This document shows positions 17,263-30,115 of a stretch of 64,000 nt of DNA, in pieces (position 1 is the first letter of the stretch; each line of letters starts with the position of its first letter). The notes below the pieces were generated by a model. The model had not been told where the DNA came from. It ran no database searches and worked only from the letters and a program-made list of their open reading frames with translations. Both the position numbers and the translations under genes were made by a program. This stretch comes from Castor canadensis. Taxonomy: Eukaryota > Chordata > Mammalia > Rodentia > Castoridae. Location of the stretch: positions 107,421,384 through 107,485,383 of the forward strand of contig NC_133391.1 of the NCBI RefSeq assembly GCF_047511655.1. Reading direction: 5' to 3'.

Positions 17263-17527
17263 TACAGTTATTAACTACTTTCTATTTTCTTATTGCATTT
17301 TAAGACATTAATATCATTTTGTTACACTTATTTCTTCATGAAAAATTTTCTATGGAACTAATATTTTATTGATATTGATTTCTTATCAGCATTTGAAATC
17401 TAAAGGAATTTTTAATTCATATATTTAAATAGTAGATATATTTTAATGTCCTTCAGTTTTCTTTCTATTCATTTTAATGGTATTAATGATAGTAATGATT
17501 AATGTTCAGTTCTTTTTCCTTTATATG
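17263..17527. other. AT-rich unique sequence
   Basis: T- and A-rich spacer between a SINE and the lineage-B L1. It may contain more of the old L1, but I cannot align it. Confidence 0.4.
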
Positions 17528-18124
17528 TAATTGTTTTTTATTGTTGTGCTTGGTGGGGATGCATTCTGGCACTTACAAAAGTTCTTACACTATGTCAAAT
17601 ATATCATACTTGAAGTCACCTTGTCCACAATTCTCCTTTATCTATCCTCCCCCATTCCTGGAAAGGTTTCAACAAGTATTAATTTTTCATTTACATACAT
17701 GTGTATGCAGTACTTGCATCATATTCACCTTCCCACATGCTTTCCTCACTGCTTACCTCCTCCCAATACTATCTACCCCCACTAGGCAGGTACAGTTCCA
17801 CACTCCTGTTCACTAATTTTGTGAAAGAAAAGAAATGACATTTTTGCTTTTTTAAGATAGATACCCAGGAATTTTCCTTGTGTAACATCCATGTATATAT
17901 GTATTTTAGCCTGAACTGGTCTATCTCCTCTAATTTTCCTCTTTCTACCCTATTCCCTTTCTTATGATGGTTTCAAGTGGTTTAAAAATTCTATACTCAT
18001 TCTTAGATAGAGAGTATATCAACCATATTTACTTTTTCCTTCTCTTATCCTTTCTCTGTCAGGTGTGACCTCCCCTTAGCATGACCTGTTTTTTATATTA
18101 TTACAGTATTTCTATTAGGTCTAT

Positions 18125-21100
18125 ATTGCACATATGAGAGAAACCATATAGTTTTGTCTTCTGACCCTGGCTAAGATCATTTAAGATGATGTTCTCCAGT
18201 TCCATCCATTTGCCTGCAAATGACAAAATTTCATTCTTTTTTTTGTGGTTGAATAAAATCCCACTGCATATAAATACCACAATTTCTTAATCCATTCATT
18301 GATTGTTGGGCACCTTGGCTATTTCCATAGCTTAGCTATTGTGAATAATTCTGCAATAAGCGTTGGTACACAGGTGACCTTGTTATAACCTGACTCACAT
18401 TTCTTTGGGTGAATCCCTAAGACTGGAAATACTGGATTGTATGGCAGATTTAGTTTTAGTTTTGTGAGTAACTGCCATACTGTTTTCCATAGTGGTTATA
18501 CTAATTTACATTCCCACCAGCAGTGTATGAAGATTCTTTTTTTCCCCACATCTTCACTAACTTTTGTTGTTTGAGGTCTTCATGGTAGCTATTCTAACAG
18601 GAGTGAAGTGGAATCTTAACATGGTTTTGATTTGTATTTCCTTTATGGCCCAGGGATGTTGAGTATTACCTCATATCTTTTTTAAGCTATTTGGACTTCT
18701 TCCTTTGAAAAAGCTCCATTCGGTTCATTTGTATATTTCTTCATTGAGTCATTGATTTTGGTGGGGAGGAATTTAGTTTTTTTTATCTCCCTGTTTATTC
18801 TGGCTATCAATCCCTTGTCAGATATATAGCTGACAAATATTTTCTCCTATTTTGTGGGTGGCTTCTTCAATTTAGAGACCACTTTTTTTGCTGTGCAGAA
18901 ACATTTTATCTTTCTGTTAGTTGCTGAGCCATTGGAGTTCTAATAAGGAAGTCATTGCCTATGCCTATTAATTCCAGTGTAATCCCTGCTTTTTCCTGCA
19001 CTATCTTCAGTTTCAGGTCTTATATTAAGGTCCTTAATTCACATTTAGTTGATGCTTGAACAAGGTGAAAGACATGAATCTAGTTTCAGTTTTCTGAATG
19101 CAGATGTTCAGTTTTCCTAGCAACATTTGTTGAAGAGGCTGTCTTTCCTTCATCATATGTTTTTGGTGGCTTTGTCAAATATCAGGTAGGTGTAGCTGCA
19201 CGAATTCATATCTTGGACTTCTATTCTGTTACAAATATCTTCATATGAGCTTTTGTGCTGGTGCCATGCTGTTTTTATTGCAATGACTCTGTAGTACAGT
19301 TTGAAGCTGGAAATTGTGATACTTCCAGCATTGCTTTTTTTTTTTTACCCTCAGTACTGCCTTGCCTATTTGTGGTCCTTTTGCTTCTAGAAACTTACAG
19401 TTGATTTTTCAATCTGTGATGAATGTCATTGGAATTTTGATTGGAATTGTGTTGAACATGTAGATTGCTTTTGGTAATCTAGCCATTTTCACTATGGTGA
19501 TTCTACCAATCCATGAGCATGGGAGATATTTACTTCTTCTGTAGGCTTTTCAATGGTTTATAGTTTTCCTTATAGAGATCCTTTTTAAAGTATACTCCTA
19601 GGTATTTCATTTTTTTTGAGCCTACTGTAAATGGAATTAGCATTCTATATTCTTTCTCAATCTGTTCATTGTTGGTGTATAGAAAGGCTACTATTTATGC
19701 AAATTGATTTCATATCCTTTTACATTACTGAAGCTGTTTATAGTGTCCAGGAGTTTTTTCATGGAGTTTTTCAGGTCTTTGAAGTATAAGATCATATAAT
19801 CTGAGCATAGGGATTGTTTGTCTATTTTCTTTTCAATTTGTATTCTTTTTATTTCTGCTTCCTGACTTATTGCTCTGGCTAGGATTTCCAAGACTGAGTG
19901 GAATAAAAGTGGTGAGAGTAGACACCCTTATCTCCTCCCTGACTTTAAAGGAAATGGTTTTAGATTTTTGCCACTTAGTGTGATTTTGGCTATATGCTTG
20001 TCATATATAGCCTTTATTATGTTGAGATCCATTCATTCTATTCCTAGTTTCATCAGAGCTGTTAACATGAAAGGATGTCAAATTTTATCAAAGGATTTTT
20101 CTGAATTTATTGAGATAATCATGTGGTTATTGCCTTTGCCTTTATTAATATGCTGTATGACATTTAAAGATTTGTGTATGTTGAACTAACCCTGCATCCC
20201 TGGGATAAAATGACTTGATCATGGTTATCTTTTTGATATGCTTTTGAATTCTGTTTGCCAACATTTTATGAATTTTTGTATCTCTGTTTATTAAAAACAT
20301 TGACCTCTAATTCTATTTTTTTGTTGTGTCCTTGTCTGGGATGAGTGTAATACTGGCTTCATGGAATGAGTTTGGCAGTGTTCCTTCTCTTTCTATTTTG
20401 TGGAAAATTTTGAAGAGTGTTGATGCTAGTTCTTCTTTAAAGGTCTGGTCGAGTTCATCAGTAAATCAGTCAAGTCTTGGAATTTTCTTTTTTGGGAGAC
20501 TTTTTATTGCTGCTTCAATTTTATTGCATGTTATAGATCTGTTTAGGTGATTAATACCCACTTGGTTCAATTTTGGATGGTGGTATGTATCTAGAAATTT
20601 TTCCATTTCTTCTATATTTTCTAATTTATATATATATATATATATTTTTTTTTTTTTCAAGATAGTCCCTGGTGAGTCCCTGATTTCCTTGGTGTTTGTT
20701 GTTGTCTCAATTTTTTCATTTCTAATTTTATTAATTTAGGTCTTTTCGCTCTCATTTTAGTCAGATTTGTCAAGGGTTTGTCAATATCATTTATCTTTTC
20801 AAAGAATTAGCTTTTTGTTTCATTGATTCTTTGTAGATTTTTTTTCCCTCTATTTCATTGATTTTGGACCTTATTTTAATTATTTCACTCTTTCTAGTTT
20901 TGCATTTAGCTTGTTCTTGTTTATTTAAGAATTTGACATGCAGAATTAGGTCATTTATTTGACTTGTTCCTGTGTTTTAAATATATGCATTCATGGCTAT
21001 AAATTTTCACCTTAACACTGCCTTTACTGTGTCCCATAGGTTCTGATAGGTAGTGTTTTCATTTTCATTCAGTTCTGGGAACTTTTTGATTTCCTCCCTT

Positions 21101-21910
21101 ATTGTTTTGCTGATCTAATCATGGAGCAACATGTTGTTCAGCTTCCAGGTGTTTGAATATTTTCTGATGTTTATTTTGTTGCTAAACTCTAGTTTTATTG
21201 TGTTGTGCTCAGACAGCAGGCAGGGGATTATTTCAGTTTTCTTATATTTAGTAATTCTTGCTTTGTGACCTAAAATATAATCTATTTTGGAGAAAGTTCT
21301 GTGGGCTGCTGAGAATAATGTATATTGTGCTGTTGCAGGATGGAATACTCTGTAGACATCTGTCAGGTCCAATAGGTCTATTGTGTCATTCAATTTCAAT
21401 TTGAGTGTTTCTTTGTTGATTTTTTTTGTCTGGATGACCTATCTATTCGTAATAGAGGAGTACTGAAATCTGCCACCACACATGATGGGGTCCATTTGTG
21501 TTTTTAAGTACAGTATTATATGTTTAATGGAGTTCGGTGCACCAACATTGGACACAGATAAGTTGATAATTTTTATTTCCTCTTGATGTGTTGCTCTTTT
21601 TATTCATATGAAATTACCTTTTTTGTCTCATCTGATTAATTTAGGTTGAAATCTACTTTATCTGATATAAGTATTGCTACTTCCTGCCTATTTTCGAGGA
21701 CCATTTGCTTGGCATATATTTTTCCACCCTTTCACACTAAAGCAATGTTTGTTTCTGCCTGTAAGGTGGGTTTCTTGTAAACAACAGATTGTCAGGTCTT
21801 CTTTTTTAATCCAGTTTGCCAAATAATGCATTTTGATGGAGAGTTGAGTCCAGTAATATTCAGTGTTAACATTGATATGTATGTGCTAATTCCTGCCATT
21901 TAGTTGGTTT
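18125..21910 (-). pseudogene. L1 ORF2 of lineage B, decayed
   Basis: Endonuclease at about 21910-21110: a 94-codon open piece (21115-21399) shows TFSKIDYILGHK and then SEHN in place of the usual catalytic SDHN. The reverse transcriptase palm is at about 19690-20100. In the 66-codon piece at 19691-19891 the expected FADD active site reads CSDY, which should abolish polymerisation. The C-terminal region runs to about 18125. A TA/T microsatellite expansion at 20628-20658 disrupts the linker. Confidence 0.85.
20628..20658. repeat. (TA)n followed by T-run
   Basis: About ten TA units followed by a run of 13 T. It lies inside the lineage-B L1 ORF2 and is a later expansion within the element. Confidence 0.9.
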
Positions 21911-22049
21911 TATTGTGTAAAAGTTTGTGTGTCTGTGACTAATTCTATGGTACTCTCTGATTACTTGTCTGCTCTTCTATTGAAGTTTAATAACTCCCAT
22001 TCTTTCATGACTGTGTTTGTTTTCATCTTCTCTGTGTAGGATTCCTTTC

Positions 22050-23100
22050 ACAGTCTTCTGTAGTTGTGGTTTAGTGGTCATGTATTGTTTTAGTTTCTGT
22101 TTATCATGGAAGAATTTTTTCCTCCTTCATTTTTGAATGATAGTTTTGCTGGTAGAGTATCCTAAGACTGAATTTTTTCTCTTTCCATGCTTGAAATACC
22201 TCATTCCATGCCCTTTTTGCTTTTAAGGTTTCTGTTGAGAAATCTGCTGTTATTTTATTGTGTTTACATTTATATGCTATTTGATTTTTTTCTCTTCCAG
22301 CCTTCAATATTCTTTCCTTGCTCTCTGTGCTAAGTGTTTTTACTATAATATTCCATGGAGAGGTCCTATTTTGGTTAGCTGTTTAGTGTCCTGGAGGCTT
22401 CCTGTACCTGAGTGGGCATCTCTTAAGATTTGGGAAATTTTTTTGCTATTATTTGTTCAAAATATTACCTAATACTTTGACTTGCACCTCTTCTCTTTTG
22501 CCAATGTCCATGATTTGTAAGTTTGGGTTTTTGAAGGAGTTTCAGAATTCTGGCTTATTCCTTTCAGAGCTCTTGAATCTTTTGTCTCAGAATTCTTTTT
22601 TTTTTTTAATCTATTTGGTCTTTGAGTCTGAAATTCTGTCTTCCATTTGTTCCAGTCTGTTAGAATGACTTTCCACTGTATTTTTTATTTGACTTAAGGA
22701 ACTTTTTATTTCCAGGATTTCTGCTTGATAGTTTTTTCTAAGACTTTCCATGTCTTTGTTATTCTCCTCTTTTATATATTGTGTTGTCTTCATTATTTCA
22801 TTTTTATCTTTTTCTATAATCTCCTGAGTTTCATTTCAGAGTTTGTTGAAATCCTCTCTGTGTTCATTTGGTTGTTTCTGTGACTTCTCAGATTTTTTAT
22901 TTGTATTCTTGGAATTCACAGAGTTGTTTTTGTAAGTCCACTTTAACTTCCTCTTTAAACTCATTAAACATTCTTACCATCATTCTTCTGATCTCAGTAA
23001 TTGAAGATTTATTCCCTTCATTGTCAATGAAATTCTGTAGAATGTTAGTGTTAGTTTTTGAGGAATCATATTCCTCTGCCTTCTTTTTCTCACTAAGTTT
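22050..23100 (-). pseudogene. L1 ORF1 of lineage B, decayed
   Basis: The C-terminal domain is open at 22104-22307 with ITADFSTETLKAKRAWNEVF, the conserved ORF1p C-terminal motif. A coiled-coil segment is open at 22611-22793 (EEN, MESLRK, EILEIKSSLSQIK heptad-like pattern). N-terminal coiled coil continues to about 23100. Stops and a T-run at 22598-22608 separate the pieces. Confidence 0.82.
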
Positions 23101-23289
23101 CTAAATTGTGCTTTGCTCCTGTGTTTTTGATTAGTTTCTTGCGGTTGTTAGTCACTTGTTATCCTTCCATTGACCAAATTTCTGTTCTCTGACTAGCCTA
23201 GTTGTTAGCAAGGTAGTTGCAATATTTTTGTCCCCTGACATGGAAGTATAACTTATTAATAACAAATTCAGAGAATTCAATGCCAAATG

Positions 23290-23362
23290 AATTATTTATA
23301 TATATTTATGTATATATAAATTATATATATATAATTATTTATATATTATATATATATAGAGA
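23290..23362. repeat. AT-rich TATA microsatellite
   Basis: Interrupted TA repeats ending in GAGAGAGA, inside the 5' UTR of the lineage-B L1. Confidence 0.85.
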
Positions 23363-23439
23363 GAGACTTGGCCATATTACCTATAAACAGTGGGTATTAG
23401 AGAGATAAGTTATTTATACAGATATAGGTACTTAATTGA

Positions 23440-23775
23440 AAAGGTGGTGCTAGAAAAGGGAGAAGGGAGGGGAAATGGAGTGAGGGAGAGAAGAGGTGGA
23501 GGGCTACAGGATAATAAAGCCTTAATGTGTGTAAAAGTGCATTTCAGTCAGTGTGGGACAGGCCACTCTTTTCAGAGATTGGAGAGGAATAGGAAGGATG
23601 GAAGTATTATGTAAACTTGGCATAATGGACTGTTCAGTGAGCATTGAGTATGGAGGAGCTGGGACAGAGAAGGGAAAGGGACTGGGAGGAGAGAAAAGTA
23701 TGGAGAAGAGTGGAAGACAGAAAAGAATAGGGAAGAAAAATGAGGTGAAAAAGAGAAGTGGAAGAGTAAGCTAAG
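23440..23775. repeat. Purine-rich (A/G) tract
   Basis: Mostly A and G on the plus strand in two blocks (23450-23510 and 23640-23770), so polypyrimidine in the sense of the L1. It sits in the L1 5' UTR. No coding evidence: the Glu/Lys/Gly-rich frames follow from composition. Confidence 0.6.
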
Positions 23776-23827
23776 CATATTGATATCTGGACAAAATGAA
23801 AGAGAGAGGTGACAGCAAATTGAAAAA

Positions 23828-23892
23828 AAATACTAAATAAAAAAAAATATATATATATATACATGTATACATATACATGCATATGTATATAT
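23828..23892. repeat. A-run plus (TA)n/(TATACA)n microsatellite
   Basis: A-rich stretch followed by TA units and then alternating TATACA/TGCATA. Alternating purine-pyrimidine sequence, inside the lineage-B L1 5' UTR. Confidence 0.85.
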
Positions 23893-25835
23893 CTTTATTG
23901 GCCAAATTTCTTCCTCATTATGGAGAGGAATGCATTCTCTCTCAGTTTTGAATTCTGTTGTCTGATTTCTAATAAATGTACTGACTCTTTTGAAAGGGAC
24001 ATTCTCTGTGTCTCTGCTCTCTCTAAATGTTGGTATGCTAAGCTGTGTGGCAATGGATGTTTCTACTCCTTATCAGACAGTTTTGGGGGCATCAGCTCAG
24101 GATGTTTGAGTCCAGGTTCCCCTTGCAGGGGTGGGGAGTGGTTTGGGCCCTCTGGATCAGCTTGTTTTTGTAGGCATGTTCTTTGAAGTCGTCCCAGGAA
24201 GATTTGGTATGTGAGTCCATACTGCCTGCAAGGTAAGCCTGGGAGCTAGAATTGAGATTTTTGGGTCACCACTATTCTTTTGGAAGTCTGTCAGTTTCAG
24301 CTCATTACGAGTTTCTCCAAGGTAATCAAATGTGGTGTTGTTTTCACCAGACTGCAGCTGAGCTATCCCCCTCCCCCCATACACACACACAGCTCAGTAC
24401 TTATCCCTGCAGGCCCCACCAGCTGGAGGTGAAGTATTCCCTCCATTTATTTGGCCACCAGTTTTGTTCAGGGTAGGTGCAATTAGCTCTCTAGCTGCAC
24501 TGGACTATGTAGTTCCTTCCAGAGAAGATGATGTGTCATGCTCATCGAGGAATTGTAGATTCACTCAGGTGTAATCAGGTCAGCTCCAGGACAGTGCAAA
24601 TAAGCAGGAATCTGAAGATCTGTGTCTGTGAATTATGAAGGGTCCAGGATATCCCAGATGCTTGCAGAACTCTTTTTGCAATTCTCTGAGTTGTGTTTTT
24701 CATCTTCCAAGAGAGGAAGTCAAACAAGTAAAATAATAGGAAATAACAGCTTTCCAGAAGTGCTGGAAGCTACAGGTCACAGCTCCCAATCATCCAGGGC
24801 TGTTATGTGCTACAAAAAGCTAATTTAAGCATCAGTTACTGCATATTATGCTCACCCTATGTATTGGCAGCATCTTATTTGGCAAAAAAAAAAAAAAAGG
24901 GTGGCTTACCCAATCCTTGGTATCAAGAATCTGAAGTATACTGCAATTGTGTGGGTCAGGGTCCCAGGGTCTATTAGCTATCTACCATCTTGGCCTCTCC
25001 CATATATACTGGATGGTTCTTTTCATCAAGAAAGATGGTAAAGCATAGTGTATAAATATATATTTATATATATAAATCACTTGGCATTGCATTGTTGACT
25101 TAACATAGGTGTATGGCACTGGCCAAGTTAATTAATCTCATATATATTTATTTCTTGTATTACAAAGAATAGACATAAAAAAAATCTATGTTTTATTTTA
25201 CTGAATGGAGCAAAACCAAATGCATTGCCTCTGAAGTCAAGAAACAGATAAGTGTGTCTACTCTTAACACTCTTATTCAATATAGGGTTTAAAATCTTAG
25301 AGCAAGAAAGCAAGAGAATGAAACAAGCATGATACATTCAGGATAGGAAGAAATTAAATAATCCCTATATGCTGATAATATGCTTCTATTAAAAGATCCA
25401 AGAAACTCCATCACATGATTTTTGGATTTGAGTAAGACTTTTAGCACAGTAATTAATTATACAAAATTAATGTATAAAAATTAATAGCTCTTCTCTATAC
25501 CAACAAATTTATGGAGAAGAAAAACATGGAAAATTCCTGTTCACAATTGTTCACAAAAAGTAAAATAAACAAAACAAACTAATATAAATATAAATAAGAT
25601 AAAAATATCTGAGAAGGAACTTTATAATGAAAATTATAAAACACAGAAGAAATAAATTGAAGAGTATATTGGAAGACAAATAGACAGCCCTTGTTCATAA
25701 GTTGGCAGAATTAATGCTATGGAAATGGCCATATTGACAAAAGCTATCTAAATAATCGATGTAATCCCAAATTTCTATTGATAATCTTCATATAAATGAA
25801 AAAAGAAACAACAAAAGAACAATATATACATATGA

Positions 25836-25880
25836 CATATATCACACATACACACACGCACACACATATATGTATATGCA
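25836..25880. repeat. CA/TA microsatellite
   Basis: CACACA units with CG and TA interruptions inside the old L1 fragment. Confidence 0.8.
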
Positions 25881-26559
25881 CAAAAGTCCCATATTGGGTA
25901 AAGTAATCTTGAAAAAAAATAGCAATTCTGGAGGTATGACAATACCCAAACTCAAGTTATGCTACTGAACTTTAGTACCAAAAATGACATGGCACTAGCT
26001 CAAAGCCAGACATGTAGAAAAATGGATTATAACATTCAGCAATCAACCCACACAGCTAACATGATCTAATTTTCACAACAAAGATGCCATACACCAAAAC
26101 ATATATTGGAGAAAAGACCACCTCTTTCATAAGTGGTGCTGAGATAATAGGATATCTACATATAGAAGACTAAAACCTGATCCCTGTCTAACACCCTGAA
26201 AATTTTCAACTACCCCTCAATCAAAGATCTGAATATAAGATTGAAACTTTGAGACACCAGAGAAATCATTAGGAGAAGCACTTTAATATAAAGGTAAATA
26301 CAATGACTTTCTGAATAGGTCTCAAAAACCTTAAAGAAAAAATAAAATAAATTGACAAAAAGTTTGACTGCATCAAATAAAAACTTCTTCACAAGAAAGG
26401 AAACAATTCACCAAGAGAAGAGACAGCCTACTGAATGGGAGAAAATTTTTGTCAGCTATTTTTCTGACGTGGGATTAATATTCAGCATATATATAAAGAA
26501 CTCAAAAAACTTATGAACTAATAATTTAGTCATAAATAGGATAAGGAATCAAACAAATT

Positions 26560-26766
26560 CTTTTTGTCTTTCATAGTACTGGAGTTTGAAGTAATGTCTG
26601 TGTGCTTGGTAGGCAAGGACTTTACCTCTTGAGCCATAGCTACATCCTGTTTTGCTTTTAGTAGAATTGGTGTCATTTCCATCTGGGGATGGCTTTAGAT
26701 ACTGAAGGTCTTACCTCTGACTCTGAATAGCTGGAATTATAGGAACATGCCACTGTGCCAAGCTTG
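26560..26766 (-). mobile_element. SINE inserted in old L1
   Basis: Minus-strand SINE: the plus strand reads 'agtactggagtttgaagtaa', 'ggcaaggactttacctcttgagccatagc' (complement of the tRNA-like 3' part), then a B1-like part ending 'gctggaattataggaacatgccactg'. L1 sequence resumes with 'gaacagatacttttcaagg'. About 20 bases of the L1 seem lost at the junction and I see no clean target duplication. Confidence 0.75.
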
Positions 26767-27337
26767 AACAGATACTTTTCAAGGGAAGAAATACAAATGG
26801 ATACTCAATAAAGAGATTGAATATTCAATCACTTTAGCCATCAGTGGAATGCAAATCAAATCTACACTGAGATTTTTTGTTACCCAATCAGAATGTCTAC
26901 CATCAAGAAATCAAAACAACATAAAAAAATCAGATAGTTGCTACATCAAGAGAAAAAAACGAACCCTTAAATATTGTTGGTGGATGTGTAAATTAGCGCA
27001 GTCACTATGGAAATCAGTATGGAAGATCGTCAAAAAACTAAAAATAGAGCAATGAATACCAGGAAACAAAACCAGCATACAATAGAGAGACCTGCATATC
27101 CAAGTTTGCTTTGTCATTATCCTTAATATCCAACTATGGATTCAGCCTAGATATCCATAGTGTATGAATGCATGAAGAATTGTCAAATATATACACAATG
27201 GAGTATTATTGAGGCATTAAGGTCAAGGAAATGATATAGTTTGCAGAAAAATGAGTGGAAATGGAAATCATAAGTTTAATTAAAATAAGCTGGACTCAGA
27301 AAGAAAAATATGTTTTCCATCATATGTGGAATCAGAA

Positions 27338-27425
27338 GAAAAGGAAGAAAGAAAGAAAGAAGAAAGAAAGAAAGAAAGAAAGAAAGACAAGAAAAGTGGA
27401 AGGAAGGAAAGAAAGAAAGAATTAT
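27338..27425. repeat. (GAAA)n tract
   Basis: GAAA/GAAG units at the 3' end of the preceding L1, probably grown from its A-tail. The Lys/Arg/Glu-rich frame is a composition artefact. Confidence 0.9.
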
Positions 27426-27554
27426 AAATTTGAAATTTTCAAGTGAGCCAAAAACTTATTTATATAGGAAAATGGAAAGATGTTAGGGAATGTAACATAC
27501 TCCTTCCTAACAGTTTGGAAAATTACACATTCATAAACTAAATTTTTCCCTCTT

Positions 27555-27925
27555 TCTTTTTTTCTTTTGATTGCTGTGCTGGGTGGGGGTGCATTTGGAA
27601 TTTACAAAAGTTCTTAAAATATATTGAATATATCATACTTGAATTCACTTCATCCATCATTTTTTATGCCCCTTTGCCATTCCTGGAGTAGTGTCAACAG
27701 GTTTAATTTTTCCATTTGCATACCTGTTTACACAATATTTGTGCTATATTCAACCTGCTACATGCTTTCCTCACTTCCTTCCACCTCCCACTGGTACCAA
27801 CTCCTCCTCTCCCCCTTCTCCCACGGGAAGGCCTGTTCCTCTTTCTTGGTCTGTGACTTTGTAAAAGAAAATTAAAATAACATTTTTGTTTGTTTATGAT
27901 AGCTATACAGAGAAAAACTAAGTCT
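27555..27925 (-). mobile_element. L1 lineage-B 3' UTR fragment
   Basis: Closely matches the plus-strand wording at 17530-17890: 'gctgtgctgggtgggggtgca', 'tttacaaaagttctta', 'atatcatacttgaattcac', 'cacatgctttcctcactt'-like and 'gatagctatacagag'. It is a severely 5'-truncated copy starting from a T-run at about 27555. Confidence 0.85.
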
Positions 27926-28499
27926 TCTATTTTAACCATCATATTTTCTTAATCCAGGTCCATTTTCATAAACTTCATTTTATCACATGTGTTTATTGGA
28001 AATCTTTATTTGCAGTAGCCTCTTTTCATCATTATTGAATTTATTTTTTGTGTGAAATTAGAAGATACTGAATCACTGTTTAAAATGAAACACTTTTTAA
28101 GTGTTTTTAAGTAGTGAAGGTTCTATTTCTTTTGTTTTTGTTATTCAAGTGAGCATATACTAGTACTACAGAATTTTTAAGCATTTTGCTCAGAAGTATT
28201 TTATGGTTGGTGATCTCTTATTTTAACATGGAGTCTACAATAAAACAAACAGTTAAGAATAAAGTGCCATTGTATGTGATTTGTACTGTATTTAAAATCT
28301 AAACCTGCATTACTAAGCACAGTTTTAGTGTAAGCAAATCTATAGCAAAAGAAGAGTCTTCCTGTCTAGGGACCAATCTAGTTACCAGTTCTATGATCAG
28401 AAAATTGACACAATCCTCCACAAATTAAAAAGATCCATATCTGTTTAGAACTATCAAATTAGAATTTTAGAACAAAATGGAAATGATTTACAGTAAACT
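27926..28499. other. Unique AT-rich sequence
   Basis: Nothing recognisable in about 570 bases. Confidence 0.45.
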
Positions 28500-28975
28500 A
28501 AGAATTATTCTTAAACATAATTATTTTCATATAAAATGGTGTTTAGAATGGCTATTACAAAATGAGCAAAATCTAAAAATGCTAAAGAACGTAGATATAA
28601 AACAAACTTCTACACTGCTGGTGGAAATATAAACTAGTGGAGCCACTATTGAAATCACTAGAGAAAATGGTATATATTATTCAAGCATAAACAAAATTAA
28701 TTTTTGTATTTGCAACAAAATTGATGGAGCTAGACGATATCATGGTAAGTGAAATAAGCTGTACCCAGAAAGATAGGCATTGCATGTTCCCATTAACACG
28801 TGGCTATAAAATAAAAGATTTGAACTCGAAGTAGAATGGTGACTACAAGGACTGGAAGGTTTCTTGGAGCAGGTGTAGAAGGAAGAATGATTGGATATTA
28901 TCAATATAGAAATATCACATTGAATCCCATTCATGTATATTACTTAATGTACATTTAATGTGTTAGAATAAAACT
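28500..28975 (+). mobile_element. Old L1 3'-end fragment with internal loss
   Basis: Phrases typical of the L1 C-terminus and 3' UTR: 'ctacactgctggtggaaatataaactagtg', 'attgatggagctagacgatatcatg', 'aagtgaaataagctgtacccagaaagata' and 'gcatgttcccattaacac'. The region for about 200 bases between the first two phrases is missing compared with other L1s in the window. Confidence 0.72.
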
Positions 28976-29092
28976 GAAAAGTATGCATTAAATGCTTATT
29001 TAAATCTCAAGTATCATATCCAAATCAAAAGGAAATTATTTGAAGGTCAGGTATATATTAAAAATGATCACTTAAAAAAATCATATACTACT

Positions 29093-29410
29093 TGAATTAT
29101 TTTTTTATCTCTTTTACATTTACTCACATGCGCATGCTTTGTTTGTCCCCCCACCCTGTTCTGCTCTCTTGTTCTCCGATTTTGTTGAAAAGAAAACATA
29201 AGAGATAATAAGAAAGACAGAGTTTTTGCTGAGATAAAAATAGCTATACAGAGGTTCCTAGTGTTGCGTCCGTTTACATGTGTATTGCAACCCACATGGG
29301 TTCATCTCTACTAGCCCTCTTCCCCTTCCTGGTCTCCTTCCCATAGCAGCCTCTACCAGTTTAAGGTTGCCATGTTCACTCCTTTACAGTGAGCACATCA
29401 ATCACATTTA
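29093..29410 (-). mobile_element. L1 lineage-A 3' UTR fragment
   Basis: Complement of the lineage-A tail: 'tttactcacatgcgcatgctttgtttg', 'ttgttgaaaagaaaacataag', 'gagataataagaaagacagag', 'tagctatacagag' and 'ggttcatctctac'. It is 5'-truncated and ends in unique DNA. Confidence 0.85.
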
Positions 29411-29925
29411 AGTTTGAATTATAAAAAAATTTTTGACAAAATACTTTCATCAATGTGTTTTTCAATTTTGACCTTTTTAGTATCAGTGGAAGATACCATG
29501 CCTTAACAAACCTAGCATGTATCTGATGTACTTGATGACTTACCTTCTCTATCCTCAGTAACATTAAATCTATATTATCTATCATTCTTTTAATTTATGT
29601 ATGTACTTTTTGTTCTTGCCCACAAGTTTTACATAATAACAATGATAAGTTTGATCAAATATTCATATGACTATCCATAAAGTTGTGCCTGAAATATATT
29701 ATACAGATTTGAATTTGGATGTCATTTTGAATTGATACATGGAATTGTATTATTTAAAGTTGCTGTGCAGTTGCCAACAAATAGTAAACTGTTGTGAAAT
29801 CTGTATATATGATAAATTCATTCATCAAAATACAGGTAAGTTCAACTTGAATATGCATTTAAATTCGATGTAAGAAGGATAATCTTCATCATGCCATCTT
29901 GTGCCATGATGTACTATGTCAACTT
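29411..29925. other. Unique sequence
   Basis: About 500 bases with no recognised gene or repeat. Confidence 0.45.
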
Positions 29926-30115
29926 TACAAAAGGGGATGAAGGAGAGTGGTGGAGGGGGTGAATTCAACTATGACATATTTGATATATTATAAGAACTTT
30001 TGTAAATGCCACAATGTACCCCCACTCAGTGCAACAATAGAAAAAATGCATTAACATACATGGTAAAAACAAAGAAATAAAACCAAAACCAAAACTGAAA
30101 AAACAAACAAACTAA
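29926..30115 (+). mobile_element. L1 lineage-B tail
   Basis: 'ggtggagggggtgaattcaa', 'aagaacttttgtaaatgcca', 'caatgtaccc' and a tail with AAATAAAACC and AAAACAAACAAAC units. It is the sense-strand version of the 17530-17640 region, 5'-truncated to under 200 bases. Confidence 0.82.

Larger units (their letters stand above)
17528..25000 (-). mobile_element. Near full-length L1 retrotransposon, lineage B
   Basis: The minus strand begins at about 25000 ('gagaggccaagatggtagat'), passes a long 5' UTR (25000-23100) holding AT microsatellites and a purine-rich block, then ORF1, ORF2 and a 3' UTR ending in a short A-tract (plus-strand T-run at 17533-17538). Its 3' UTR is unrelated in wording to lineage A and is shared by the copies at 27555, 29926 and 51780. 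Many stops and frameshifts make it inactive. I could not find a convincing target-site duplication. Confidence 0.87.
25185..27440 (+). mobile_element. Old L1 fragment, ORF2 RT to 3' end
   Basis: Plus-strand L1 from the RT palm ('gaatggagcaaaaccaaatgcattgcctctgaag') through the segments for thumb and C-terminal region ('gttggtggatgtgtaaattag', 'gtatggaagatcgtcaaaaaac', 'cacaatggagtattattgaggc') to an A/GAAA-rich end at about 27340-27425. A SINE interrupts it at 26560. It is moderately diverged with no long open frame. Both flanks are unclear; the left end starts inside RT, so it is 5'-truncated. Confidence 0.82.

Noticed and set aside
23440..23775. Glu/Lys/Gly-rich frames resembling a charged protein
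   Set aside because: Caused by purine-rich composition in an L1 5' UTR; no start context or conservation signal.
17500..25020. Target-site duplication for the lineage-B L1
   Set aside because: The flanks (TATATG-type on the left, CATATATA on the right) are only similar low-complexity bases; not a convincing pair.
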